A stretch of DNA of 64,000 nt from a virus (IMGVR_UViG_3300031669_000014:16565-80564); one strand, 5' to 3'; shown: positions 20,806 to 28,033, counted from the first letter of the stretch. The notes: generated from the letters alone by a model not told the origin. Numbers and translations: made by a program.

Positions 20806-21006
20806 TCATTCCCACTCCGGGCGCACCTTAATTTCGCCGGTTAACGCGTTTATTGTAGCCTCACAAAACTCAGGTAGACTTATAAATCCCCTACCGCCCA
20901 GATCTGCGTCGCAACGTGGGCAAATGTCTGGCTTGAATGTGTAATGATACCTTTTGCAGTCCGGGCAGGTTACTTTATAGCGGGTTAGATAGGGGTTATT
21001 TGGCAT
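20806..21006 (-). CDS. Zinc-ribbon protein
   Basis: A 66-aa protein with TCPDCKRYHYTF and ICPRCDADLGGR, then EFCEATINALTGEIKVRPEWE. The phage B homologue is at 62455-62658. Likely a zinc-stabilised adaptor; function unknown. The 21007-21084 gap holds only a hairpin (GGCTGCTG...GGCAGCTA, followed on the plus strand by TTTTTT). Confidence 0.75.
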   Translation of the reverse strand: MPNNPYLTRYKVTCPDCKRYHYTFKPDICPRCDADLGGRGFISLPEFCEATINALTGEIKVRPEWE

Positions 21007-21084
21007 TGTTTTTTCGCCCCTTTCGTGATAAACTACTTATAAGAGATATTGTGGCTGCTGAGTTTTGGCAGCTATTTTTTATTT

Positions 21085-21561
21085 CTAGCTCGGTTCTGCG
21101 AGGTCATCCCCCACTAATTCCGGGTTATCCCATACGTTGCCGATGACCTCATGACTTTCCACATTTTGCATCTCACAAAAATCGTAAGACGGGAATGGCC
21201 TGATTGATAATTTCTGTCTTTCAATGCCCCTCTTATTTAGTATTGATTTCCATTTGAAGCCATTTCCGTGCCACGCAATTAGCTTGCAATAATTCGCGGT
21301 ATTGTCTTGAGTGATATCCCCCTCATAAATCTCCCGCTCGTTCTCGTCGTGGAGGCAGGTAAATTGACCGACTGTTTCAGGATCAACTTCATAAAGAACC
21401 AATGAAGATGATAAAAAGTTTTCAGTAAAAGCAACTTCTGACAGCCTTAAGTGGATAAATGTTCTTTTTACTTCCAATTTGCTGCTTGTTTCTGTAATTA
21501 AATCGCCTTGTATCCATTCACCGTCACTTACCCTCTTGCCACGAAACCAAATTTCACGCAC
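21085..21561 (-). CDS. YopX-family protein
   Basis: A 158-aa protein with REIWFRGKRVSDGEWIQGD at the start, DPETVGQFTCLHDENEREIYEGDI in the middle and ESHEVIGNVWDNPEL at the end: the repeated features of the YopX family found in Gram-positive phages. The function of the family is not established. The gene is deleted in phage B. Confidence 0.88.
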   Translation of the reverse strand: MREIWFRGKRVSDGEWIQGDLITETSSKLEVKRTFIHLRLSEVAFTENFLSSSLVLYEVDPETVGQFTCLHDENEREIYEGDITQDNTANYCKLIAWHGNGFKWKSILNKRGIERQKLSIRPFPSYDFCEMQNVESHEVIGNVWDNPELVGDDLAEPS

Positions 21562-21784
21562 CCTCTACCACCTCACTTCCCCTTAGTCTATCCCGCCCCG
21601 GTAGCCGGTTCCGCTGGTTCGCCCGAAAGCGCCGCGTGAAGCAGGTGACAGTTGGCTTAATGCAAGCAATCCTCGGAAACTTGTCGATTCCGCGCCACCA
21701 GCGGAACGCCTCTATTCCCCCTGTTGCATCGGCAACGAAAACTCCGTACCCATTCACATCTTCTACATAGCAGTCATAGTTCAC
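21554..21784 (-). CDS. Early protein, unknown
   Basis: A 76-aa protein (MNYDCYVEDVNGYGVFVAD) with a GTG start overlapping the upstream gene. The C-terminal third overlaps the YopX gene start and is arginine-rich. A 27-codon remnant with the same first seven residues is left in phage B (62995-63078). Confidence 0.6.
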   Translation of the reverse strand: MNYDCYVEDVNGYGVFVADATGGIEAFRWWRGIDKFPRIACIKPTVTCFTRRFRANQRNRLPGRDRLRGSEVVEGA

Positions 21785-22077
21785 TCGGCGATCACGCTCC
21801 TTTCGCTTGACCTGGCAATATCGGCAATCATCATTGCAAAATCGGCAACATCGGCGGCCTCTTTTATTAGTTGTTCAAGATACATTGTGCTTAAAGGTTC
21901 TGCCCAATATTTTTGCCAGTGCATTATGGCCTTAACTAGCTCATATTTTTCCTGGTCTAATCGCTTAAATAACCACCAAATATCGCTATCTTGCCAACCG
22001 CCCTTGTGATCATTGGCTTTCAGTTGCTTTTCCATTTCGGCGGCGAACCATTTTACTTCCGGTCTTACATCTTTCAC
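21781..22077 (-). CDS. MazG-like nucleotide pyrophosphohydrolase-like protein
   Basis: A 98-aa all-helical protein: RPEVKWFAAEMEKQLKAND, then IKEAADVADFAMMIADIA. The EAADVANFAMMIAD helix is typical of phage MazG-like NTP-PPase-fold proteins, with the acidic residues as candidate metal ligands; the full ExxE...ExxD set is not complete to my eye. May hydrolyse unusual NTPs or be a structural relative. Confidence 0.65.
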   Translation of the reverse strand: MKDVRPEVKWFAAEMEKQLKANDHKGGWQDSDIWWLFKRLDQEKYELVKAIMHWQKYWAEPLSTMYLEQLIKEAADVADFAMMIADIARSSERSVIAE

Positions 22078-22316
22078 TTAGCGATCACGCTCCCTTCGGC
22101 ACAGGCAAGGGCTTCATTCGCCTTTTTAGTAGCCGCCTTACCTTCGGGCAAGGTCTGCCAGCAGTCATCCAAACCATCCACCAAGCCTTTCAGCGCGTCG
22201 TACAGCGCAAGAAACCTTTCCCGCTTTTCTCTAGCGCTAATTCTGTTGAACTCGCGTATTATAGGGGCTTGTTCGCCGTATTGAAACTCAATGCGTTTGC
22301 CCGGCACTACATCCAC
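22074..22316 (-). CDS. Conserved helical early protein
   Basis: An 80-aa protein with FNRISAREKRERFLALYDAL, strongly conserved in phage B (63075-63329). The C-terminal half differs. No family recognised. Confidence 0.65.
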   Translation of the reverse strand: MDVVPGKRIEFQYGEQAPIIREFNRISAREKRERFLALYDALKGLVDGLDDCWQTLPEGKAATKKANEALACAEGSVIAK

Positions 22317-22319
22317 CCC

Positions 22320-22409
22320 CTACCATTCCCCTTGGAAGAACGCCTTCCATTGCCTATCCCGTTCGGACAGTTTGCGCTCGGCTAACCAACGTCTGATACG
22401 TTTGAACAT
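22320..22409 (-). CDS. 29-aa basic/aromatic peptide
   Basis: A short ORF MFKRIRRWLAERKLSERD... ending FFQGEW, with GAGGGGGTG upstream of ATG 22409. It is amphipathic and basic. Function unknown. Confidence 0.5.
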   Translation of the reverse strand: MFKRIRRWLAERKLSERDRQWKAFFQGEW

Positions 22410-22412
22410 GTG

Positions 22413-22727
22413 TTACACCCCCTCGGTTTCTACTTCGATATATGGGCCATCCTTGCCATGAATAACACAATGAAAGTCATTATCCCCTGTTTCTTTATCA
22501 AATTCATAGATATGGACAACTTTTTCATCGGCACTTAAAGTAAATCCAATAAGGTTTTTAGTCCCGATGCTTTCCCTTAGACCGTTACAAACACTTTTGT
22601 ATAAATCTAGCGCAATTTGCTTTTGTTGCTTGGTTGCGTCAAGCTCACAGAGGGCATTATATGTTTTTGTAATACTTATTAACTTCTCGTCTTTACTGTC
22701 ATATATGCCGACGACATCAACCTTCAA
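22413..22727 (-). CDS. Early protein, unknown
   Basis: A 104-aa protein. I choose TTG 22727 because GGAGGGGGTG lies five bases upstream, while the region before it reads as the tail of the upstream gene's surroundings. The middle is helical with QKQIALDLYKSVCNGL; the end is beta-rich. No family recognised. Confidence 0.55.
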   Translation of the reverse strand: MKVDVVGIYDSKDEKLISITKTYNALCELDATKQQKQIALDLYKSVCNGLRESIGTKNLIGFTLSADEKVVHIYEFDKETGDNDFHCVIHGKDGPYIEVETEGV

Positions 22728-22763
22728 TCTTTCACCCCCTCCAGCCTCTTCGGTTACCATAAC

Positions 22764-22985
22764 TTAAACAACCCTCCCTTCGGCTATTTGATTTTCACAG
22801 GTTTGGAGCCTAGATAAAATTTCATCAAGTGTTCTGCTAGTCTCCCACAGGGAACGTCCCAAAGTATCCAACTGGCGATTGAGCGAATCCAACACAGGGT
22901 AATCAACCTTTCTATGCAATTCACTTCTTATGGCGTCTACCTCTTGTTGCAATGCCCCTATCTGTGCCCACGGAGGACTATTCAC
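22764..22985 (-). CDS. Coiled-coil early protein
   Basis: A 73-aa helical protein (IGALQQEVDAIRSELHRKV, LDSLNRQLDTLGRSL) with heptads. GTG 22985 lies about 12 bases after AAGGAG, so the start is not certain. Function unknown. Confidence 0.5.
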   Translation of the reverse strand: MNSPPWAQIGALQQEVDAIRSELHRKVDYPVLDSLNRQLDTLGRSLWETSRTLDEILSRLQTCENQIAEGRVV

Positions 22986-23019
22986 TTGGCGGTCACGCTC
23001 CTTTCTCCGGCCTCGCCAG

Positions 23020-23283
23020 TTAGTTAGAATATCCCTGCCCACAAAACGGACAGTATTTATGAAGCATGTTGTATTTCTTATTCTTGGTTTTGGTTGCTCC
23101 AGTTTTGCAATTTTGTTCATAATTAACTTCCACCACGGAGAAGGTTTTTATACCACTGTATTTTTCGTCAAAGAATATAGCTGTATCAATAAGTGAGGAT
23201 GATTCAATGGTCTCGTTTTCTTTTTTGGTGGAGTTAAATTGTTCCTTGATTTTTTCTTCAATATCTTTAATGCAGGTACACAC
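23020..23283 (-). CDS. Zinc-knuckle early protein
   Basis: An 87-aa protein with CTC at the start and CPFCGQGYSN at the very end, so one zinc site may join both ends. GTG 23283 follows GGAGGGGGTG. Function unknown. Confidence 0.55.
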   Translation of the reverse strand: MCTCIKDIEEKIKEQFNSTKKENETIESSSLIDTAIFFDEKYSGIKTFSVVEVNYEQNCKTGATKTKNKKYNMLHKYCPFCGQGYSN

Positions 23284-23309
23284 ATTTTCACCCCCTCCGG
23301 CCTCGCCGG

Positions 23310-23444
23310 TTACCATAACTTAAACAACCCGTTGAACGTCCACAGCATGACTGTGATGGCTACCGCTGCCACCAGGACGTTGAACCCCTTATCGACGATG
23401 TACCCGATTAACGCATATCTAGCCAACGTCTTGAGGGTTTGCAC
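23310..23444 (-). CDS. Small single-span membrane protein
   Basis: A 44-aa protein with LIGYIVDKGFNVLVAAVAIT, one membrane span, ending FNGLFKLW. GTG 23444 follows AGGAGGTG. The phage B version at 63730-63855 shares the whole second half. It overlaps the end of the upstream gene. Confidence 0.65.
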   Translation of the reverse strand: MQTLKTLARYALIGYIVDKGFNVLVAAVAITVMLWTFNGLFKLW

Positions 23445-23895
23445 CTTGCTCCACCTCCTTTGTAAACCTAACCATTTTTAGACATCTTTTTATTAACTGT
23501 GATATTTCTTCCGATATTTTCTCCGGTTCGCCAGTTGGTTCTTCTTCAACATCCTTGTATTTGTAAACAATGCCGCAATTTAAACAAGCCGCAGTAATAA
23601 GTACACCAGCGTCTAGATATTCTGGCCGACCTCCGCATACCGGGCAATTCGGGCCGTCTGCAACTCGGTGGGCCTCGACATGAACCACCGGCCACTCGCC
23701 TATAGGCGTCTGTATCGGCTCCCCCATGCGCACGGTGTATCCGTCCATGTGTATCTTGCTAAGTTTGTAATTGTATAAAATCTGCGTGATAACTTCGTCC
23801 ATGTGTACCCGGGATAGTTTGCCGTAAGCGTTAAGTCGAACGAGATCGTGGATTCTGGCGCGGTCGGTGGCTGTTGGCAATGCGTGGAGTTTCAT
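23419..23895 (-). CDS. Zinc-ribbon early protein
   Basis: A 158-aa protein, second gene of the early operon. The N-terminal half has LPTATDRARIHDLVRL and repeats of KLSRVHMDEV/KLSKIHMDGY; the C-terminal half has CPVCGGRPEYL and CLNCGIVYKY. ATG 23895 follows AGGAGGT. The end of a near-identical gene enters at the right edge of the window. Confidence 0.7.
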   Translation of the reverse strand: MKLHALPTATDRARIHDLVRLNAYGKLSRVHMDEVITQILYNYKLSKIHMDGYTVRMGEPIQTPIGEWPVVHVEAHRVADGPNCPVCGGRPEYLDAGVLITAACLNCGIVYKYKDVEEEPTGEPEKISEEISQLIKRCLKMVRFTKEVEQGANPQDVG

Positions 23896-23906
23896 GGTTT
23901 TACCTC

Positions 23907-24155
23907 CTATACATCGGGACAAGTTGGGATCTTATCGTTTCTGGTTTCTATAACGGAAACCTCATCTGCAAAAAAAATATCTTCAATCGACATATTAAGT
24001 CTTTCAGAGATTAATTTTGCTTCAAACATGGAAATTCTTATGGCTCCAGTTTCCTTCTTATAATATGCCGCTGCCGTTTTTAAACCTAGTAATTCGGCCA
24101 TTTCTATCGCTGAGACGCTTTTATTATTTCTTATTGTGCGAAGTTTTTCATACAT
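23907..24155 (-). CDS. Cro-like HTH regulator (phage A)
   Basis: An 82-aa XRE-type protein: KSVSAIEMAELLGLKTAAAY forms helices 2-3 and RISMFEAKLISERLNMSIED the rest of the domain. It is the first gene of the minus-strand early operon, divergent from the repressor, as Cro usually is. Its promoter at 24197-24225 is near consensus. Confidence 0.8.
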   Translation of the reverse strand: MYEKLRTIRNNKSVSAIEMAELLGLKTAAAYYKKETGAIRISMFEAKLISERLNMSIEDIFFADEVSVIETRNDKIPTCPDV

Positions 24156-24196
24156 GCGCTTACCCCCTTTCTGCCGTTTCTGTAATGGATACTTTT

Positions 24197-24225
24197 ATTA
24201 TAGTGTCCAATGAAGAAACAGTCAA
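24197..24225 (-). promoter_or_regulatory. Main early promoter of phage A
   Basis: TTGACT (complement of 24220-24225), 17-bp spacer, TATAAT (complement of 24197-24202). It reads into the Cro-like gene and the long early operon. Confidence 0.8.
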
Positions 24226-24255
24226 GTGATATTTGTAAAATAAATTTCTTTATTA

Positions 24256-24293
24256 GAAACATGCTTTAGTTTCCAGTTTGGATAATATATAAT
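24256..24293 (+). promoter_or_regulatory. Repressor operator and weak promoter
   Basis: A dyad GAAAC-N8-GTTTC (24256-24273) lies over a possible -35 TTTAGT (24265-24270), 17 bp before TATAAT (24288-24293). Isolated GTTTC and GAAAC half-sites flank the early promoter at 24176 and 24215. This fits operators shared by the repressor and the Cro-like protein. Confidence 0.5.
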
Positions 24294-24317
24294 TACAAAT
24301 AAACGGGGTTGGTAAAT

Positions 24318-24710
24318 GTGGGGATTGGTAAAAGATTGAGAGAATTAAGGGAGCGGGAAGGGCTTACTCAGGAAGAGTTGGGTAAAATAATCAATCAAAA
24401 AAAGTCCAATATCTCCAAATATGAAAATGGCAAATTACAGCCAAGTCTTGAAACAATAGAATCTCTTTTAGGATTCTTTGGAGTTTCGCCTAATTATTTT
24501 TTTAATTATACTCCCCATGCCGAACACAACGAAAAAAATAAAACGGCCTATTTCAAACCAACTAACCAGATCCCAGAAGAGAAACGGAAACTCATAGAAA
24601 AACTTCTGGAATTCAATGATAATGATTACAAAAAAATTGAGGCTATTGCCGAAGTTTTCATTCAGATAGACAGATCAAAGAACGAGCAGGCAGCCGCAAT
24701 GGGAAGCTAA
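24318..24710 (+). CDS. CI-like repressor (phage A)
   Basis: A 130-aa protein with an N-terminal XRE domain (LRELREREGLTQEELGKII, SNISKYENGKLQPSLETIE) and a C-terminal helical part without a peptidase domain, so it is a short repressor. GTG 24318 has GGGGTTGG upstream; an in-frame TTG at 24309 is possible. It would hold the lysogenic state through the operator region just upstream. Confidence 0.85.
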   Translation: MGIGKRLRELREREGLTQEELGKIINQKKSNISKYENGKLQPSLETIESLLGFFGVSPNYFFNYTPHAEHNEKNKTAYFKPTNQIPEEKRKLIEKLLEFNDNDYKKIEAIAEVFIQIDRSKNEQAAAMGS

Positions 24711-24759
24711 TTCTTTTTCTGCCAAGGTGGATAAGGCGAATCCTGAAGCGAAAAAAATA

Positions 24760-24789
24760 AGAACCCCCGGAGCCGATCAGAAGGGTTCT
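24760..24789 (+). other. Hairpin after the repressor gene
   Basis: AGAACCC (24760-24766) pairs with GGGTTCT (24783-24789) around a CCGGAGCC loop. There is no U-run, so it may be a weak terminator or processing site. A similar hairpin (GTAACCC/GGGTTAC, 25064-25095) opens the large RNA. Confidence 0.35.
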
Positions 24790-24826
24790 CGTACATAAGA
24801 CAAATCACTAAATTAGGAGATGAATT

Positions 24827-24958
24827 GTGTTTATGTGTAATAATTATGACTTACTTATAATTTGCTATAAAAGCGGTCAGATACCGGAGGATGAATGGCA
24901 GGAAATTTTAAAAGACGAGGTATTTTATTGTTATTATCAAAAACAAATAAGGTTATAA
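24827..24958 (+). CDS. 43-aa acidic protein, unknown
   Basis: A short ORF between the repressor and the large RNA, with AGGAG seven bases before GTG 24827 (ATG 24833 also possible). It reads NNYDLLIICYKSGQIPEDEW and is rich in Tyr. A good terminator follows directly, which supports expression. Confidence 0.5.
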   Translation: MFMCNNYDLLIICYKSGQIPEDEWQEILKDEVFYCYYQKQIRL

Positions 24959-24967
24959 AATAAAAAT

Positions 24968-24993
24968 AACCCCCTCGTGTGAGGGGGTTTTAT
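24968..24993 (+). terminator. Rho-independent terminator
   Basis: A 9-bp stem, AACCCCCTC (24968-24976) with GAGGGGGTT (24981-24989), loop GTGT, then TTATT. It isolates the repressor transcript from the next promoter at 25011. Confidence 0.85.
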
Positions 24994-25010
24994 TCTGCGT
25001 CGTAATTTAG

Positions 25011-25039
25011 TTGACTAGCCATATGTTGGGGCGTATAAT
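25011..25039 (+). promoter_or_regulatory. Near-consensus sigma-A promoter for the large RNA
   Basis: TTGACT (25011-25016), 17-bp spacer, TATAAT (25034-25039). It is one of the best promoters in the window, yet no ORF with a ribosome site follows for about 580 bases. Confidence 0.85.
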
Positions 25040-25045
25040 GGAAGG

Positions 25046-25600
25046 GACAACCATATAATGAAAGTAACCCCCCGGTTAGACCTCCGAAGGGTTACAGGCG
25101 GGACAACCTCACAACAGGCCGGCCCGACGGTTACTGTACTAAGATTGTAACTTACATTTTTAGTATAGTCAAGACAGAATTCCCGGCTTTTTGTGAGGTT
25201 CCTCGCAAGAAGCCTTTTTGATTATCCGAAAAGGTTTCGGGTAAATAGGCTGATAACCAAGCATGCCCGGGTAGTGACCGGGATTATAACCGTTAGATGG
25301 GGATGTTTTTCCTTCCCAGAATTGAAACCGTGCCACGATGCTAACGAACCTATGATGCACCCTGGAAACCGTGGTGTAGAGGCTACGAGCAGATGAGAGA
25401 TGTCACCGATGCTAACCAAGCAGGCTGTAAGATATGGTGGACCTGGGGGCCGTCAAAAGACTAGGTGATGCGGCGTAATAGCCGCCTGTTGAAGGGACGA
25501 CCGACCGAGACTAGGCCAAGTTCCAAGACAGTGTTTTCCCGCCAGCGCGGGATCTCTGTCTCTAAAACTCCCTCCCTCAACCGGCCCCCATCCTAAAATA
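25046..25600 (+). ncRNA. Large structured non-coding RNA
   Basis: A promoter-driven, ORF-free stretch of about 550 bases. I can draw nested helices: 25105-25114 (AACCTCACAA) with 25191-25200 (TTGTGAGGTT), inside it GCCGG/CCGGC and TACTAA/TTAGTA; 25211-25215 with 25247-25251 around the 10-bp hairpin 25222-25231/25235-25244; 25266-25270 with 25278-25282; GCGGC/GCCGC near 25470-25485; and TCCCGC/GCGGGA near the end. GGGACRACC occurs three times (25044, 25100, 25494) and CGATGCTAAC twice (25336, 25407). Size, setting and structure resemble ROOL/GOLLD RNAs of phages, but I cannot match their consensus. It could instead be a long leader of the next gene. Confidence 0.7.
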
Positions 25601-25619
25601 ATCACTCCGGAGGAATTAC

Positions 25620-26057
25620 ATGCACTACCTAAACACGAAAGAAGCAGCAGCAATCCTAAACTGTGGGACCAAGAATGTTACCCTGATGTGTGCTGCCGGG
25701 AAGTTTCCAGGGTCCAAAAAGGTGATGGGGAAGAAAACGGACGAGTGGCGCATACCGGCCCAGGAAGTAATTGACTACCAGGCTAACAAGGAAGTTGAGG
25801 CCGAAGTTTTGCCGCCTGAAAGCCATGAACTGGTCACGGTTAAGTCTCTGGCTGATTTTTTTATGGATGAACGGAGAAGGAACGATGCTGAACATGATGA
25901 AACAAGGAGAATACTTGAAGAAGAAGTAAAAAGGAGGAATGAAGAAATAATGGAGTTACGCGGGATACTGGCGAAACAGGGGGAAGAAGTCGCGGTAGTT
26001 TGGGGGAAGGTTGCGGAGATTGAAAAGAAAAAGCGCCCGTGGTGGCGCTGGTGGTAG
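25620..26057 (+). CDS. MerR/excisionase-like HTH with coiled coil
   Basis: A 145-aa protein. Residues 1-60 form a winged HTH of the excisionase/HTH_17 kind (YLNTKEAAAILNCGTKNV, then DEWRIPAQEVIDYQ). Residues 75-130 are a charged coiled coil, ending KKRPWWRWW. GGAGG lies eight bases before the ATG. It follows the large RNA on the same strand and may bind it, bind DNA near an attachment site, or act as an anti-repressor. Confidence 0.75.
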   Translation: MHYLNTKEAAAILNCGTKNVTLMCAAGKFPGSKKVMGKKTDEWRIPAQEVIDYQANKEVEAEVLPPESHELVTVKSLADFFMDERRRNDAEHDETRRILEEEVKRRNEEIMELRGILAKQGEEVAVVWGKVAEIEKKKRPWWRWW

Positions 26058-26061
26058 TTTA

Positions 26062-26505
26062 TTAAATGGATTGTTTTAACTCTTTTTCATATTCATAATA
26101 TTCATATAGATTTCCGTGATAACTTTCTATTAATTTATCTTTGTTTTCTTTTATGGCAAAACAACCAGTAAATACATAGCATTTCTTAAGGGATTCAATA
26201 TCATTGACTGTGACACCAACTATTTTCTTGTCCAATATCTTTTCTGCTTGATCGCTCCCACCATGCCACCATTGACCATTACAGTGAATTATTTTGCCAT
26301 TTTCTAGTGATATATCGAATTCGCGTCCAGCAAAGGCTTTGAATCTACCCCAAGGTGCTTCATAATATAAACAATCCACAAATGTTTCTGATTCATCTAT
26401 GCCAATTATAATGTTGTCATATTTTTTGTATTTAAATTTAATTTCATTTTTCATAACCAAAGCAACACCGCTATTAAATTTTACCAATGCCATTAATTCG
26501 TTCAT
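26062..26505 (-). CDS. Accessory protein, unknown
   Basis: A 147-aa protein, last gene of the four-gene minus-strand accessory operon. It is beta-rich in the first half (FKYKKYDNIIIGID, WGRFKAFAGREFDI) with a helical acidic end. Its lower GC than neighbours suggests separate acquisition. No family recognised. Confidence 0.6.
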   Translation of the reverse strand: MNELMALVKFNSGVALVMKNEIKFKYKKYDNIIIGIDESETFVDCLYYEAPWGRFKAFAGREFDISLENGKIIHCNGQWWHGGSDQAEKILDKKIVGVTVNDIESLKKCYVFTGCFAIKENKDKLIESYHGNLYEYYEYEKELKQSI

Positions 26506-26508
26506 AAC

Positions 26509-26808
26509 TCATTCCCCCTCAGGCCAGAATATCTCCATAAACAATTCCCCGCTACACCTCACATTAAAACACGCCTTTCCGCGTACTTTCAGCATCGAAG
26601 GGCTGTCCAATACGCTGCGCTTGATCTCCGTGGTTACATTAGCCGGGAACAGTGTTACGACCTCCTGTAGCCCTACATAAAAACGGATATATCCATCGTC
26701 GGTAGTCTCGTACTCTTCGCAGATGATCCGGATCATGGCCCCGTGGCGGTAACTGAAAATATGGGGCGGTCCGTACTTTTTGAGGCAGACTTGCAGTTCA
26801 AGGCTCAC
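26509..26808 (-). CDS. Accessory protein, unknown
   Basis: A 99-aa protein. GTG 26808 is chosen: it overlaps the stop of the ribbon-helix-helix gene (GTGA) and has GGAGG upstream. It reads SLELQVCLKKYGPPHIFSYR and ends EIFWPEGE. No family recognised. Confidence 0.6.
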   Translation of the reverse strand: MSLELQVCLKKYGPPHIFSYRHGAMIRIICEEYETTDDGYIRFYVGLQEVVTLFPANVTTEIKRSVLDSPSMLKVRGKACFNVRCSGELFMEIFWPEGE

Positions 26809-26966
26809 TTTGAGTCCTCCTTCCGTTGGCGGTATTCGTCCCGATCTAACTTTTCCAGCGCAACCAGTTTCAACCACGTACTAACGGATAGTTTCGATCG
26901 TTTGGCGGCATCCTGTATACGCTTGATTGTTTCATCGTCAAGGTAGGTTTCTAGGCGCTTTGACAC
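26805..26966 (-). CDS. Ribbon-helix-helix DNA-binding protein
   Basis: A 53-aa Arc/CopG-type protein: a short strand (SKRLETYLD), helix A (DETIKRIQDAAKRSK) and helix B (SVSTWLKLVALEKL). GTG 26966 lies directly after the stop of the upstream gene. In a small accessory operon it is the likely autorepressor, or an antitoxin if a neighbour is toxic, which I cannot show. Confidence 0.75.
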   Translation of the reverse strand: MSKRLETYLDDETIKRIQDAAKRSKLSVSTWLKLVALEKLDRDEYRQRKEDSK

Positions 26967-27356
26967 TTACAGCGCCTCCTTTACTGCCGCGAATAGGGCG
27001 TCGATTAACTCTGGTTTACCGTTTGTGCCTATGTTTAAAACACTGACATAATAATTATTGATGAAAAAATCGTACTCTATTTTCTGTAATTTATGACCTA
27101 GCAGTTCAATGCACTGGCCGATGGAGAGAAGGGGGAGGCACAAATTTATTGGGATTAAGTCTGTTTCGTTGCCAAAATTGGCAAACGGGAAAAACTGACA
27201 GGCAAAACCATTGCAAGGTCTTCCTATAAACCTAATACGGTCATCTTTTCCGCTTATAATGCAATCACCTTCCTGTGGCCTCCACCACTCCCGAAGCTTC
27301 TCCTTCTTCTCCGGGGTCAGTTCGTTCAGTTGCTCAACGGTTATTCTTTGTTTCAT
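26967..27356 (-). CDS. Accessory protein, first gene of the 26-27 kb operon
   Basis: A 129-aa protein. The start KQRITVEQLNELTPEKKEKL with EWWRPQEGD is a recurring opening of small phage proteins; the C-terminal half is helical. It lies right behind the promoter at 27375-27404. Function unknown. Confidence 0.65.
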   Translation of the reverse strand: MKQRITVEQLNELTPEKKEKLREWWRPQEGDCIISGKDDRIRFIGRPCNGFACQFFPFANFGNETDLIPINLCLPLLSIGQCIELLGHKLQKIEYDFFINNYYVSVLNIGTNGKPELIDALFAAVKEAL

Positions 27357-27374
27357 TTAAACACCTCCATCCAT

Positions 27375-27404
27375 ATTATACCCCCACTATACACCCATTG
27401 TCAA
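27375..27404 (-). promoter_or_regulatory. Promoter of the accessory operon
   Basis: TTGACA (complement of 27399-27404), 18-bp spacer, TATAAT (complement of 27375-27380), just upstream of the ATG at 27356. Repeated TTGAC before the -35 may be an operator for the ribbon-helix-helix protein. Confidence 0.75.
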
Positions 27405-27450
27405 GTCAAGTCTACGCGGAATATACACGGAAGTAATTCCGCATAAAACA

Positions 27451-27476
27451 GAAAAACCCCCGACCGAAGCCGGGGG
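27451..27476 (-). terminator. Strong terminator of the phage B late operon
   Basis: On the minus strand CCCCCGGC, loop TTCG, GTCGGGGG, then TTTTTC: an 8-bp stem with a UUCG tetraloop. It lies after the last lysis-region gene. Confidence 0.9.
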
Positions 27477-27492
27477 TAGGGGATGGATCATA

Positions 27493-27747
27493 TTAACTTA
27501 TAGTAAACGGTGGTTGCGGTAAAGGGGTCCCGCTGGTCTGTTGTTGCCATTGAATATCCTTGGGATACTGGACGCCATGAGGGAAAGGGGGATTTTGGCG
27601 GTTCCCAACTTGATAATGTTTGCATTTTAATTCAACGCTGAACATCGTTTCGGTTTTCGGAAGTTGTACTGGGAGATGTCGGTCGAGTTCGGCGTATTCC
27701 TGTTTGTGACCGCAAACCTGATTATGTGTGCATGAATCGCATTTCAT
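27493..27747 (-). CDS. Late protein with cysteine knuckle
   Basis: An 84-aa protein starting MKCDSCTHNQVCGHKQEY, a small metal-binding motif, followed by a Gln/Pro-rich tail. ATG 27747 follows AAAGGA; the frame extends upstream but overlaps the holin gene. It is the last gene before the terminator. Confidence 0.65.
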   Translation of the reverse strand: MKCDSCTHNQVCGHKQEYAELDRHLPVQLPKTETMFSVELKCKHYQVGNRQNPPFPHGVQYPKDIQWQQQTSGTPLPQPPFTIS

Positions 27748-27752
27748 ATTTA

Positions 27753-27992
27753 TCATCCTTTCTTTACTAGACTGTATGCCACTTGCATAAACAGGCCCGT
27801 CACAACTCCAAATCCGTACTGGATATACTCTCTCGCCTCTACTCCGAAGTCCGCCGGCAGCACACCAGCGGCCTTTCCAGCGATTAGGCCGGTTACGATC
27901 ACAGCAAGCCAAACGGGTACCCACCAGGGAGCTGTGCCTAGTTGTGGGGTTGGTTGGGGATCGGTGGTAACCGGGGTTTGTTCGTCTCCCAT
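27753..27992 (-). CDS. Holin-like membrane protein
   Basis: A 79-aa protein with a Pro/Thr-rich N-terminus and two hydrophobic segments (VPVWLAVIVTGLIAGK; YGFGVVTGLFMQVAYS), ending VKKG. GGAGG precedes the ATG. Small size, two spans, a charged tail and position after the amidase fit a holin that makes the membrane lesion at lysis. Confidence 0.7.
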   Translation of the reverse strand: MGDEQTPVTTDPQPTPQLGTAPWWVPVWLAVIVTGLIAGKAAGVLPADFGVEAREYIQYGFGVVTGLFMQVAYSLVKKG

Positions 27993-28033
27993 AGGTAATT
28001 CCTCCTTTAGATAATATTTTAGATATTCAAGTT

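Noticed and set aside
26805-27356. Type II toxin-antitoxin pair with the ribbon-helix-helix protein
   Set aside because: No neighbour shows RelE, MazF, HicA or similar toxin features, so the RHH protein is kept only as a regulator.
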